From the NCBI RefSeq assembly GCF_007097145.1, contig NZ_VJVZ01000014.1, positions 1-64,000 of the forward strand: a DNA stretch of 64,000 nt, read 5' to 3'. The notes below the pieces were generated by a model that saw only the letters and a list, made by a program, of their open reading frames with translations, did not search any database and was not told the DNA's origin. Each line of letters begins with the position of its first letter. Position 1 is the stretch's first letter. Shown here one piece after another: positions 16,300 through 25,147 of the stretch. Source of the DNA: Flavobacterium zepuense (lineage in GTDB: Bacteria; Bacteroidota; Bacteroidia; Flavobacteriales; Flavobacteriaceae). The position numbers and the translations under genes are program-made.

Positions 16300-17784
16300 A
16301 TGGCATGTACCAACTGTTCTACGGGATCCAAAGACGGGACCCCGAGGGGATGTAAAAATAATGGGACCTGCGGTACCGATAGCTGCAATAAGCTTACGGT
16401 ATTCGACTGGCTTTCTAACATGAGCCTGCCGGGTGGCGAGGCACCTTTTGATGGTGTTGAAGTGCGTTTTAAAAACGGGCGTAAAGAATTTTACCGCAAT
16501 GCAGAAACCGTAACCCTTAGCATTGGCGACATTGTTGCTGTTGAGGCTGCACCGGGCCATGATATTGGTATTGTTACCCTTACAGGCGAGCTTGTAAAAA
16601 TACAAATGAAGAAAAAAGGCGTTAAGCCTAATGCCGAGCTTGGTAAAATATACCGCAAGGCTTCGCAAAAAGATATTGACATCTGGAGCGATGCCCGTGC
16701 TAAAGAAGAGCCTATGAAGGTGGTAGCGCGTGAGATTGCCATACGCCTTAACCTGGAAATGAAAATATCTGATATTGAATATCAGGGAGATGGCTCTAAA
16801 GCTACATTTTACTATACTGCAAATGACCGTGTTGACTTTAGGCAGCTTATTAAAGATTTTGCCCGTGAGTTCAGCATCCGTATCGAGATGAAACAGGTGG
16901 GTTTCCGCCAGGAAGCTTCGCGCCTTGGTGGTATAGGCTCATGCGGCCGCGAATTGTGCTGCAGTACCTGGCTTACCGATTTTAGGAGCGTTAATACCAG
17001 CGCAGCACGTTACCAGCAGTTATCGCTTAATCCGCAAAAGCTTGCAGGACAGTGTGGTAAACTTAAATGCTGCCTTAACTACGAATTAGATACCTATCTG
17101 GATGCGCTTAAAGGCCTGCCGGATATGGATACCAAAATATATACCGATAAAGGCGATGCTTTCTGCCAGAAAGTAGACATTTTTAAAGGGATCATGTGGT
17201 TTGCTTATACTAATGATATGGCCCACTGGCATATTATAGAGGCTGCACAGGTTAAAGAAATGGTAGCGCTTAACAAGCAAAAAGAGCGTGTATCATCGTT
17301 AGAAGATTATGCTGTTGAAGCAGCCGACGAAACTCCGGAGAAAAACTTCCAGAATGCAGTAGGGCAGGACAGTCTTACCCGTTTTGATGCTCCTAAGAAA
17401 TCGAACAAAAAGAGGCCGAACAAAAATAAAAAGCCCAGAGTTACTGAGGCTAACAATGCAAATCCGGCTGGTCAGGCAGCAACAGGTACAGCACCAAAAG
17501 CTAAAATGGTAATTACGCCAAATACCGGTGGTGTTAAGCCAGCTGAAGGCAATGCTGCATCAAAACAGGCTAATACTAATGCCCCAAGGCCTGCTAATAA
17601 CCGCCCTCCAAGGCAGGTAGGCGAGCGCAAGCCTACTACCAACCCTAACCCGGAAGGTGGCACTAACACAGGTGCTAACACTAATGGCGGCACCAAAAAG
17701 AACTTTAATAATAAGAGGATAAATCCTAATCAGAACCCAAATCAAAATCCATCAAACGATAAAAATGGTAATGATAAAAAATAG
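16300..17784 (+). CDS. ricT: PSP1 domain protein, RicT (YaaT) homolog
   Basis: 494 residues. The PSP1 domain spans about residues 45-275 with the conserved 'GGIGSCGRELCCSTWL' and 'GQCGKLKCCLNYE' cysteine motifs; in Bacillus RicT these help bind Fe-S clusters in a complex that directs mRNA cleavage. A Cys-rich N-terminus (CTNC...CKNNGTCGTDSC) adds six more cysteines. From about residue 365 the protein is a Lys/Asn/Pro-rich tail, probably disordered. The gene overlaps gldH by 20 bp and is followed by a PBP, an order I associate with Flavobacterium. Its role in Bacteroidota is not established. Confidence 0.88.
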   Translation: MACTNCSTGSKDGTPRGCKNNGTCGTDSCNKLTVFDWLSNMSLPGGEAPFDGVEVRFKNGRKEFYRNAETVTLSIGDIVAVEAAPGHDIGIVTLTGELVKIQMKKKGVKPNAELGKIYRKASQKDIDIWSDARAKEEPMKVVAREIAIRLNLEMKISDIEYQGDGSKATFYYTANDRVDFRQLIKDFAREFSIRIEMKQVGFRQEASRLGGIGSCGRELCCSTWLTDFRSVNTSAARYQQLSLNPQKLAGQCGKLKCCLNYELDTYLDALKGLPDMDTKIYTDKGDAFCQKVDIFKGIMWFAYTNDMAHWHIIEAAQVKEMVALNKQKERVSSLEDYAVEAADETPEKNFQNAVGQDSLTRFDAPKKSNKKRPNKNKKPRVTEANNANPAGQAATGTAPKAKMVITPNTGGVKPAEGNAASKQANTNAPRPANNRPPRQVGERKPTTNPNPEGGTNTGANTNGGTKKNFNNKRINPNQNPNQNPSNDKNGNDKK

Positions 17785-18256
17785 CCTGCTGGCACTTGGC
17801 TTACTTTTTTTACTGAGCTCCTGCGATGAGCATCGCTTTTTTGATGAATATAAGGAGTTTAACGGCAAATGGAATAAGGATAGTGTTGTAACGTTTTCTT
17901 TTGAGCAAAAAGATACGGTATCGCGCTACAATATGTTTGTAACCATGCGCAATACCAACAGTTACCCGTATAATAACCTGTTTTTGATAGTACAGCTGCA
18001 ACAGCCGGGCACGAAACTTGTTAAGGTAGACACGCTGGAGTACCAAATGGCAAACCCGGATGGTACCCTTATGGGAGAAGGCTTTAGCGATGTAAAAGAA
18101 AGTGCCCTGTGGTATAAGGAAAACGTAAATTTCCCAAAGGCGGGTAAGTACACAGTTAGCATTCAGCAGGCTGTAAGGCAGGCGGGTAATGTTACCGGGA
18201 TACAGGAGCTTGATGGAGTTACCGAAGTAGGTTTAAGGATCGAATCAAAAGAATAA
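17765..18256 (+). CDS. gldH: Gliding motility lipoprotein GldH
   Basis: 163 residues. A lipoprotein signal (lipobox LSSC near residue 20) and 'DEHRFFDEYKEFNGKWNKD' followed by a beta-rich body match GldH, which is needed for gliding and type IX secretion in Flavobacterium. It acts at the periplasmic side of the envelope. The start is at 17765 or at the ATG two codons later; either way it overlaps the 3' end of ricT, and it is 9 bp from the PBP gene, so the three form one operon. Its presence implies a gliding-type flavobacterium. Confidence 0.92.
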   Translation: MVMIKNSLLALGLLFLLSSCDEHRFFDEYKEFNGKWNKDSVVTFSFEQKDTVSRYNMFVTMRNTNSYPYNNLFLIVQLQQPGTKLVKVDTLEYQMANPDGTLMGEGFSDVKESALWYKENVNFPKAGKYTVSIQQAVRQAGNVTGIQELDGVTEVGLRIESKE

Positions 18257-18265
18257 AAGAATATC

Positions 18266-20587
18266 ATGGCAGTAAAAAAAAATAGCAATACAACATCTGC
18301 AAATCAATACTCAGGCTACGTACGAAAGTTTTGGAAGATCTTTGGGATAGGCTTTTTCGCGGTTATCCTGTTCTTTCTTTTAGCTTCTTGGGGCGTTTTT
18401 GGGAAAATGCCCGATTTTGAAACACTGGAGAATCCAAACTCTAACCAGGCTACCGAAATTATCTCGTCTGACGGGCAAACCCTGGGCAAATTTTACCTTG
18501 AAAACCGTACACCCATAAAATATGCCGATTTACCCAAGCATTTGGTAGATGCACTTATAGCTACAGAGGATGAGCGTTTTTACGACCACTCGGGTATTGA
18601 TACGAGGGGTACACTGCGTGCGGTGGCAACCCTTGGTACAAGCGGTGGTGCAAGTACCATTACACAACAGCTTGCCAAGAACCTTTTTCACGGTGAGGGG
18701 TCTAAAAACCTTATAATGCGTGTGGTGCAAAAAGCAAAGGAATGGATAATTGCCATACGCCTGGAGCGCCAGTATACTAAAGAAGAAATTATTGCAATGT
18801 ACCTTAACACGGTAGATTTTGTAAATAATGCCGTGGGTATACGTTCGGCATCAAAAATATATTTTGGCAAAGAGCCCAAAGACCTTAAGGTAGAAGAAGC
18901 TGCCGTATTGGTAGGAATGCTTAAAAATCCATCGTATTTTAACCCTAACAGGGCCTCTAAAAAAGAACTGGTATTTAACCGCAGGAACACCGTTTTAAGC
19001 CAGATGGTTAAGAACGGCAAGCTTGAGGAGGCCGAAAAAGAAAAACTGGCTAAGGAGCCGGTTAAGCTTCATTTTTCTCCCGAAAGCCACAAAGAAGGTA
19101 TTGCTACCTATTTTAGGGAGTACCTAAGGGGCTTTATGGATAAATGGGTAAAAGAAAATCCTAAAGAAGATGGCAGCGATTATGATATTTACCGCGACGG
19201 TTTAAAGATCTATACCACTATCGATTCTAAAATGCAAATGTATGCCGAAGAGGCGGTACAGGCGCACCTTGCTAACCTTCAGGAAGAGTTTTTTATCCAG
19301 CAAAAGAAAAATACCAATGCACCTTTTGTAAATATATCTGAAGCTGAAACCAATAAAATATTAGACAGGGCCATGCGCACCAGTGAGCGCTGGAGGATAA
19401 TGGATGGTCAGGGCAAAAGCGAAAGCGAAATAAAGGCATCGTTTAAAAAGAAAGCAGAGATGACTGTTTTTACCTGGAAAGGTGAACGCGATACACTAAT
19501 GACACCATTGGATTCTATCCGTTATTATAAAAACTTCCTTCAAACAGGGGTTATGAGCATGGAGCCGCAAACCGGCTTTGTAAAAGCATGGGTAGGCGGT
19601 ATCAACTATAAACATTTTCAGTACGACCACGTATTACAGGGCGCACGCCAGGTGGGCTCTACCTTTAAGCCGTTTGTATATGCTACGGCTATAGAGCACT
19701 TGCACCTTTCGCCATGCGACTCTATTCGCGATGAGCCTTTTAGCATGCCTAAAGGTAAATTTGGCATTGATGCCGACTGGAACCCTCAAAACTCTAATGG
19801 CCAGTATAGGGGCATGGTTACACTTAAGCAGGCGCTTGCCAACTCTATTAATACCGTATCGGCCAAGCTTATAGACAGGGTAGGCCCTAAAGCTGTGGTA
19901 GATATGGCACATAAGCTGGGCATAACCAGTAAAATACCAGAGCAGCCATCTATCGCGCTGGGTAGTGCCGATATTACCGTAAGCGAGATGGTTGCGGCCT
20001 ATAGTACCTTTGCTAACCAGGGTATGTATGTTAAGCCAATAATCATTACAAAAATAGAAGATAAGAACGGTGTAGTGCTTTTTCATAGTGCTCCCGAAAC
20101 CCACGAGGTTATAAGCAAGGATATTGCCTACGCTGTAGTGAAACTGCTTGAGGGCGTTACCGAAACAGGATCTGGCGCCAGACTTAAGTGGGGCGGGGGC
20201 GGCGGTACGGGCTATAACCGTATGACGGGCTATCCGTATAAAATAGTAAATCCTATTGCCGGTAAAACCGGTACTACACAAAACCAGAGCGACGGTTGGT
20301 TTGTAGGTATGGTACCTAACCTTTGTACAGGTATCTGGGTAGGTAACGAAGATAGGTCGGCACACTTTAAAGGCCTTATTTACGGGCAGGGCGCTACAAT
20401 GGCGCTGCCTATATGGGGTATTTATATGCGCAAGATATATGATGACGACAGCATGGTGTTTAAAGTTTCAGAAAAACCTTTTGAGCGACCGGCAAACCTG
20501 TCTATTAAAGTAGACTGCTGGAAACCGCCGGTTAAAGATACTACGGCAGTTGACAGTTTAGATATAGGCGACGAATTTGGATTATAA
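18266..20587 (+). CDS. Penicillin-binding protein 1A (bifunctional class A PBP)
   Basis: 773 residues. One N-terminal transmembrane helix (about 27-47). The GT51 glycosyltransferase domain shows 'ATEDERFYDHSGID' with the catalytic Glu and 'STITQQLAKNL'. The transpeptidase domain has the SxxK serine in 'GSTFKPF' (about 464), SIN around 530 and KTGTT near 667. It polymerises and cross-links peptidoglycan on the outer face of the inner membrane. Last gene of the ricT-gldH operon, ended by a terminator. Confidence 0.95.
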   Translation: MAVKKNSNTTSANQYSGYVRKFWKIFGIGFFAVILFFLLASWGVFGKMPDFETLENPNSNQATEIISSDGQTLGKFYLENRTPIKYADLPKHLVDALIATEDERFYDHSGIDTRGTLRAVATLGTSGGASTITQQLAKNLFHGEGSKNLIMRVVQKAKEWIIAIRLERQYTKEEIIAMYLNTVDFVNNAVGIRSASKIYFGKEPKDLKVEEAAVLVGMLKNPSYFNPNRASKKELVFNRRNTVLSQMVKNGKLEEAEKEKLAKEPVKLHFSPESHKEGIATYFREYLRGFMDKWVKENPKEDGSDYDIYRDGLKIYTTIDSKMQMYAEEAVQAHLANLQEEFFIQQKKNTNAPFVNISEAETNKILDRAMRTSERWRIMDGQGKSESEIKASFKKKAEMTVFTWKGERDTLMTPLDSIRYYKNFLQTGVMSMEPQTGFVKAWVGGINYKHFQYDHVLQGARQVGSTFKPFVYATAIEHLHLSPCDSIRDEPFSMPKGKFGIDADWNPQNSNGQYRGMVTLKQALANSINTVSAKLIDRVGPKAVVDMAHKLGITSKIPEQPSIALGSADITVSEMVAAYSTFANQGMYVKPIIITKIEDKNGVVLFHSAPETHEVISKDIAYAVVKLLEGVTETGSGARLKWGGGGGTGYNRMTGYPYKIVNPIAGKTGTTQNQSDGWFVGMVPNLCTGIWVGNEDRSAHFKGLIYGQGATMALPIWGIYMRKIYDDDSMVFKVSEKPFERPANLSIKVDCWKPPVKDTTAVDSLDIGDEFGL

Positions 20588-20591
20588 TACT

Positions 20592-20621
20592 AAAAACACC
20601 TTCAATTGAAGGTGTTTTTTT
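20592..20621 (+). terminator. Terminator after the PBP gene
   Basis: Stem aaaaacacctt / aaggtgttttt around a caattg loop, starting 5 bases after the stop; followed by T-run. Confidence 0.88.
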
Positions 20622-20654
20622 ATATATTTATACGCGAAAACTAAAATTAATTGT

Positions 20655-21353
20655 ATGATTAATAAAAAAGTAAATAACGTTAGCGAAGCGCTTAGCGATA
20701 TAAAAAGCGGTATGACCATTATGCTGGGCGGTTTTGGCCTGTGCGGCATACCGGAGAACAGTATTGCCGAACTGGTTACTAAAGGCGTGTCAGATCTTAC
20801 CTGTATCAGCAACAATGCCGGTGTAGATGATTTTGGGCTGGGACTGCTGCTGCAAAAAAAGCAGATTAAAAAAATGATCTCATCTTACGTGGGTGAAAAT
20901 GCCGAATTTGAGCGCCAGATGCTTAGCGGCGAGCTCGAAGTAGAGCTTACCCCCCAAGGCACACTGGCCGAAAAATGCCGCGCTGCACAGGCGGGTATCC
21001 CTGCATTTTATACGCCTGCCGGTTATGGCACCGAGGTTGCCGAGGGTAAAGAAGCCCGTGAGTTTAACGGTAAGATGCATATAATGGAAGAGGCTTATAA
21101 AGCCGATTTTGCCATTGTAAAAGCCTGGAAAGGCGATGAGGCCGGTAACCTTATCTTTAAGGGTACTGCGCGTAACTTTAACTCGTGTATGGCCGGTGCT
21201 GCTGCCATTACCGTAGCAGAGGTTGAAGAACTGGTTCCTGCCGGAACGTTAGACCCTAACCAAGTACATATTCCCGGAATTTTTGTAAAAAGGATCTTTC
21301 AGGGAGAGAAGTATGAAAAGCGTATTGAACAGAGAACAGTGAGAAAAAGATAA
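20655..21353 (+). CDS. scoA: 3-oxoacid CoA-transferase subunit A
   Basis: 232 residues, usual for the alpha subunit. 'GGFGLCGIPENS' near the N-terminus and 'NNAGVDDFGLGLLL' are family signatures. With subunit B it moves CoA from succinyl-CoA to acetoacetate, in ketone body or branched-chain breakdown, in the cytoplasm. The partner gene follows after 78 bp that contain a small palindrome. Confidence 0.95.
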   Translation: MINKKVNNVSEALSDIKSGMTIMLGGFGLCGIPENSIAELVTKGVSDLTCISNNAGVDDFGLGLLLQKKQIKKMISSYVGENAEFERQMLSGELEVELTPQGTLAEKCRAAQAGIPAFYTPAGYGTEVAEGKEAREFNGKMHIMEEAYKADFAIVKAWKGDEAGNLIFKGTARNFNSCMAGAAAITVAEVEELVPAGTLDPNQVHIPGIFVKRIFQGEKYEKRIEQRTVRKR

Positions 21354-21364
21354 TTCGTTAATTC

Positions 21365-21428
21365 GGTAATTTGTTGATTTGAAGGGGCGACCCCAAATAA
21401 CCAAATTGCCAAATAACCAAATCAACTA
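21365..21428. repeat. Palindrome/short repeats between scoA and scoB
   Basis: gttgatttg (about 21373-21381) is the reverse complement of caaatcaac (about 21417-21425), with a gggg-cga-cccc core and the short direct repeat 'ccaaataaccaaat'. An RNA hairpin between the two subunit genes is possible. No gene. Confidence 0.5.
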
Positions 21429-21431
21429 TAT

Positions 21432-22091
21432 ATGGCATTAGGCAAAGAAGATATAGCTAAAAGAATAGCAAAAGAAGTAAAAGACGGTTATTTTGTTAAC
21501 CTTGGTATTGGTATACCTACACTGGTTGCCAATTACGTAAGGGAAGATATTTCGGTTGAATTTCAGAGTGAGAACGGCGTACTGGGTATGGGGCCTTTCC
21601 CTTTTGAGGGTGAGGAAGATGCCGATGTAATTAATGCCGGCAAGCAAACCATAACTACTATGGCGGGTGCCTCATTTTTTGATTCGGCGCTGAGCTTTGG
21701 GATGATACGCGGCCAGCATGTAGACCTTACAATTCTTGGTGCGATGGAAGTTGCTGAGAACGGCGATATTGCCAACTGGAAGATACCGGGCAAAATGGTT
21801 AAAGGCATGGGCGGTGCGATGGATCTTGTGGCCTCGGCAGAGAATATTATCGTGGCCATGATGCATGTAAACAAAGCAGGCGAATCTAAACTACTAAAGC
21901 GTTGCACGCTGCCGTTAACGGGCGTAGGCTGCGTTAAAAAGGTTGTGACCGAACTGGCTGTTTTAGAAATTGTACCCGAGGGTTTTAAATTATTAGAGCG
22001 CGCTCCCGGTGTAACTGTTGAAGATATTATAAAAGCTACCGAAGGTAACCTTATCATTGAAGGAGAGATTCCTGAGATGGTTATTGATTAA
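21432..22091 (+). CDS. scoB: 3-oxoacid CoA-transferase subunit B
   Basis: 219 residues, normal for the beta subunit. The catalytic glutamate lies in 'SENGVLGMGP' (about E48), and 'NLGIGIPTLVANY' is the conserved N-terminal motif. It completes the enzyme encoded with scoA. Convergent to the glycosyltransferase gene downstream, with a terminator between. Confidence 0.95.
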   Translation: MALGKEDIAKRIAKEVKDGYFVNLGIGIPTLVANYVREDISVEFQSENGVLGMGPFPFEGEEDADVINAGKQTITTMAGASFFDSALSFGMIRGQHVDLTILGAMEVAENGDIANWKIPGKMVKGMGGAMDLVASAENIIVAMMHVNKAGESKLLKRCTLPLTGVGCVKKVVTELAVLEIVPEGFKLLERAPGVTVEDIIKATEGNLIIEGEIPEMVID

Positions 22092-22126
22092 AGCAATCAA
22101 AACGCGTTCAATGCGTCTTAATAATA

Positions 22127-22160
22127 TAACCTGTAAGACTTAGGCTTTACAGGTTTTTTA
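22127..22160. terminator. Terminator between scoB and the family 9 glycosyltransferase
   Basis: Stem aacctgtaa / ttacaggtt with a 9-base loop and T-run on the plus strand. It lies between two convergent genes. Confidence 0.8.
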
Positions 22161-22161
22161 T

Positions 22162-23217
22162 TTACTCAGCCTTTACAATCTCGTTTATCTTATCAATAAC
22201 GGCTTGTGGGCTGATGCTGCGTATAGCATCCTCATAGCCTTCTATAATTTTATTTCCGTAGATAGAGGTAGGCAGCATGGGATATTGCTCCCTGTTGGCG
22301 GTTAAGGCATTTTCTAAAGGCTGTTTAAACGGTGCAAAGCCCGCATACGGGTGGGTAGCCCCCCAAAGGGTAACAACAGGTACACCCAACATGGCTGCCA
22401 TGTGTGCATTGCTGCTGTCCATGCTCAGCATCAGGTTTAAGTGGCTTATAAGTTTAAGTTCCTGCCTTAAAATAAGCCTTGCTCCTGCTACAACTTTAAT
22501 ATTGGGCTGTTGGGCATATTCGTCTAACAATTTCGCCTCCTGCCTGCCCGACCCGAAAAGAAAAAGCGTTGTATTTGCTTCTGCCGCCAGGCCATTTATA
22601 ACCTGCTGCATAAGGTCTTTAGGGTATACCTTGCCCCTATGCTGTGCAAAGGGCGCAATGCCTATCCACGTGCCGTTTTTAGGGCCTGTAACATCGGTAA
22701 TGTCTTCGGTAAGCGGCTGCTTTGGTGCGAATGGCGCTGCATTAACATCTATCGGGAAACCCAGTTGTACAAACACTTCGGCATGGCGCTCTGTAACCGG
22801 TGGTAACGGACTGATAATCTTGTCGGCCTTAAGTGCCGTAAGCTGTGCCCGCTCTTTACGGAATTTATTGGTTGTTGCCGTTTTCTTGCCTCGTAGCGAA
22901 AATAAAAAGGTTATAATACGGGAACGCAATACGTTGTGAAGATCGGCTACGGCATGTACATGTAGCCTCCTAAGATCCTTGTAGAGCCTTAAGATACCCA
23001 GCAAACCCTTGTGCCTGCGTTTCAGGTCGGGTTCAAAAAAGTATACGTTAGGGATGCCTTCAAAAAAAGCCCTGAAAAGCCCACGCGACACCACCGTAAC
23101 TTTTACATTGGGGTGCTGCTGCGTTAAAGCGCGCAGTACGGGTACCGTCATGGCAACATCGCCCATGGCCGAAAGCCGTATTACCAATATATGCCTGTGC
23201 TTTTTACCCGATGACAT
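22162..23217 (-). CDS. Glycosyltransferase family 9 (heptosyltransferase-like)
   Basis: 351 residues. 'LVIRLSAMGDVAMTVPVLRAL' at the N-terminus is the GT9 signature and 'LMLSMDSSNAHMAAMLGVPVVTLWGATHP' the nucleotide-sugar site near residues 255-285. GT9 enzymes add heptose or related sugars to the lipopolysaccharide core on the cytoplasmic face. It is 6 bp downstream of the DUF4254 gene, so both are likely co-transcribed; DUF4254 genes often accompany it in Flavobacteriia. Confidence 0.92.
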   Translation of the reverse strand: MSSGKKHRHILVIRLSAMGDVAMTVPVLRALTQQHPNVKVTVVSRGLFRAFFEGIPNVYFFEPDLKRRHKGLLGILRLYKDLRRLHVHAVADLHNVLRSRIITFLFSLRGKKTATTNKFRKERAQLTALKADKIISPLPPVTERHAEVFVQLGFPIDVNAAPFAPKQPLTEDITDVTGPKNGTWIGIAPFAQHRGKVYPKDLMQQVINGLAAEANTTLFLFGSGRQEAKLLDEYAQQPNIKVVAGARLILRQELKLISHLNLMLSMDSSNAHMAAMLGVPVVTLWGATHPYAGFAPFKQPLENALTANREQYPMLPTSIYGNKIIEGYEDAIRSISPQAVIDKINEIVKAE

Positions 23218-23223
23218 CCGGGC

Positions 23224-23829
23224 TTACTTTTTATTTTGATATAAAACGGGGTTAAGTTCCTCGTCGTTATACATTTTCATTTGCTTGTACACCTTCATGA
23301 ACTTCTCGCCATTTTCGATGTCCGATAAAAGGTCATCAATAGCAGTGCTAAGGTCTTTTTTCTGCTCCAGCAAAACAGCCAGCTTTTCGTTGCATTTTGC
23401 ACGGTGTTCCGGCGAGGCATCCGGGCGGGTAGCCTCTTCGTTCATGTGATAAATTTTAAGCGCCAGTATAGACAGGCGGTCTAAAGCCCAGGCAGGGCTC
23501 TCTGAATTTATTTTAGCGCCATCTTTAACGGCAATGTCTTTGTATTTGTCTAAAAAATAGCTGTCTATGTACTCTACCATATCAGTACGCACCTGGTTAG
23601 AAGCATCAATTTTACGCTTTAGTACAAGGGCCTCAATAGGGTCTATCTCCGGGTTACGGATGATATCCTCATAATGCCACTGCACGGTATCTACCCAATT
23701 TTTTGCATAAAGCAAATGCTCTATTTTATCTTTACGAAAAGGGTTATTAATAGGCTGGTCTACGCTGTCATACTGGTGATAGTCGTTAATGCTTTGCTCA
23801 AAAATAGGGAATGCGATACCTGAAAACAT
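23224..23829 (-). CDS. DUF4254 family protein
   Basis: 201 residues, mostly helical, with 'HYEDIIRNPEIDP', 'LKRKIDASNQVRTDMVEYID' and 'ALDRLSILALKIYHM' patterns that match DUF4254. No signal peptide or membrane segment, so cytoplasmic. Function unknown; its link to the adjacent GT9 gene suggests a part in LPS core assembly. A full promoter lies upstream. Confidence 0.85.
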   Translation of the reverse strand: MFSGIAFPIFEQSINDYHQYDSVDQPINNPFRKDKIEHLLYAKNWVDTVQWHYEDIIRNPEIDPIEALVLKRKIDASNQVRTDMVEYIDSYFLDKYKDIAVKDGAKINSESPAWALDRLSILALKIYHMNEEATRPDASPEHRAKCNEKLAVLLEQKKDLSTAIDDLLSDIENGEKFMKVYKQMKMYNDEELNPVLYQNKK

Positions 23830-23845
23830 AATGAATAAATTTTTA

Positions 23846-23877
23846 CAAATATAGTTTTAATAGTTTTAACCTCCCAA
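23846..23877 (-). promoter_or_regulatory. Promoter of the DUF4254-GT9 operon
   Basis: On the minus strand: TTG (23875-23877), 21 bp spacer, TATATTTG (23846-23853), a full match to the Bacteroidota consensus. It lies 17 bases before the start codon. Confidence 0.65.
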
Positions 23878-23938
23878 CACATTTTTTTTGGCAAAATGCC
23901 GATGGGTTGTTGCACTTAAAATAATGAAAATCTTAAAA

Positions 23939-24868
23939 TTACAGCTGCATTACAAATATAAGGACAGCTATAACGGCTATAAGCGCGGCAGCAATTTCGC
24001 GCACCCAAATGTTATCCTGGCTTTCCAGGTAATTGGCACCCATAATTGCCATTGGCGCAAAGGTAAAGGCTAAAAAACTGTTGTTTTTATTGGCCGAAAG
24101 CACATAAATGCCCACCCCTATAAAAAACGAGAATAGTATTTTTTTGTGCGATGACTGCAAATTCAGCGGCTTGTTGGGTATAGATATCACGTAGGGCGCT
24201 ACAAATAATGCAGCAATGGCAGCATAAATGGCAAGCGCTATATTCTGGTAAATATTCTCAAAATACGTGAAGTCAAAACTTGGGGTAAGCTCCTCTATAA
24301 TATGGTCAAAAAATTCGTGCCCTACCATAAGGCCCAGCATAAAATAAATGATGCCTACCGCAAAAAAGGCTATAAAAGGGATGATCCAATTGCGGTAATC
24401 GCGCGATACGTGAAATACTACCGAGATAAAAACCAAAATAATGTAGATGATGCACCAAAAGTGAAAAAGTGCCGCAGCAAAGATCCAGAAAGAGGCATCA
24501 AATATCTTTTCTTTAGGCGTTACCAGCGATTGGAGGGAGATAAGCCTGCGCAGCGCCAACAACAAAAAAAAGTTGGCTATAATTACATTTACATTACTTA
24601 ATGTACTGGGAAACAATACCTGAAAAAGCAAAAATAGCAGTAGCGCGTAACTGTTGGTTTTGGTAAGCGTATTCTTTAACGTTATAAAACCCGTTAAGAA
24701 CAGCGTACCGGCAAGAAGCAGCAGCAGGGTAACTTTTAACCCTATTGTAGTGTACGATCCCAGCCAGCTTTGGTCTTGTAGCATGTGCAAGGCATAGAAT
24801 AAAACAAGGACGCCGCCAAGCAAAACATAATTTATGGGCCTTGTTTTACTAAAAATACTTGCTAACAT
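23939..24868 (-). CDS. DUF6427 family membrane protein
   Basis: 309 residues with about nine or ten hydrophobic segments over the whole length; begins 'MLASIFSKTRPINYVLLGG', a pattern I associate with DUF6427 of Flavobacteriia. Inner-membrane protein of unknown role. It is divergent from the small DUF6341 gene with only 48 bp between, a pairing that seems conserved in the family. No catalytic motif seen. Confidence 0.75.
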   Translation of the reverse strand: MLASIFSKTRPINYVLLGGVLVLFYALHMLQDQSWLGSYTTIGLKVTLLLLLAGTLFLTGFITLKNTLTKTNSYALLLFLLFQVLFPSTLSNVNVIIANFFLLLALRRLISLQSLVTPKEKIFDASFWIFAAALFHFWCIIYIILVFISVVFHVSRDYRNWIIPFIAFFAVGIIYFMLGLMVGHEFFDHIIEELTPSFDFTYFENIYQNIALAIYAAIAALFVAPYVISIPNKPLNLQSSHKKILFSFFIGVGIYVLSANKNNSFLAFTFAPMAIMGANYLESQDNIWVREIAAALIAVIAVLIFVMQL

Positions 24869-24888
24869 GGTATTATTTTATATTTTTG
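24859..24888 (+). promoter_or_regulatory. Promoter of the DUF6341 gene
   Basis: TTG (24859-24861), 19 bp spacer, TATTTTTG (24881-24888): full consensus match, 28 bases before ATG 24917. The TTG lies just inside the 5' end of the divergent DUF6427 gene. Confidence 0.6.
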
Positions 24889-24916
24889 TGACTGTAAATA
24901 TAACACTTGTCTAAAA

Positions 24917-25147
24917 ATGAAAGCATTTTTTGAAGCTATAGGGTCACTCTTTACTGATTTCCTTTTTATCCCTTTGGATTTTTTCCGCAAACTGGAACTG
25001 GAAAACTGGTGGACCGCGAACATCCTTACATGGATCTTTATTATCATTTGCTGTGTAGCCTTTGTATACTGGATGAAACAGTTACAGATCTTTAAAGCAA
25101 ACCACGAAGACGACCAGGATACTACGGCTCACTCGTTCTTATCATAA
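24917..25147 (+). CDS. DUF6341 family small membrane protein
   Basis: 76 residues. A hydrophobic N-terminal half ('FEAIGSLFTDFLFIPLDFFRKLELENWW') and a transmembrane helix at about 35-56 are followed by an acidic tail. I recognise it as DUF6341; similar proteins have at times been labelled uracil phosphoribosyltransferase in error, and no such enzyme motif is present. Its last 6 bases overlap the end of purD on the other strand. Confidence 0.78.
   Translation: MKAFFEAIGSLFTDFLFIPLDFFRKLELENWWTANILTWIFIIICCVAFVYWMKQLQIFKANHEDDQDTTAHSFLS

Noticed and set aside
19634..20365. 243-residue minus-strand ORF
   Set aside because: Antisense shadow of the PBP transpeptidase domain, no family motif.
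24917..25147. Uracil phosphoribosyltransferase (a label sometimes given to such genes)
   Set aside because: Only 76 residues with a membrane helix and no PRPP-binding motif; it is a DUF6341-like protein.
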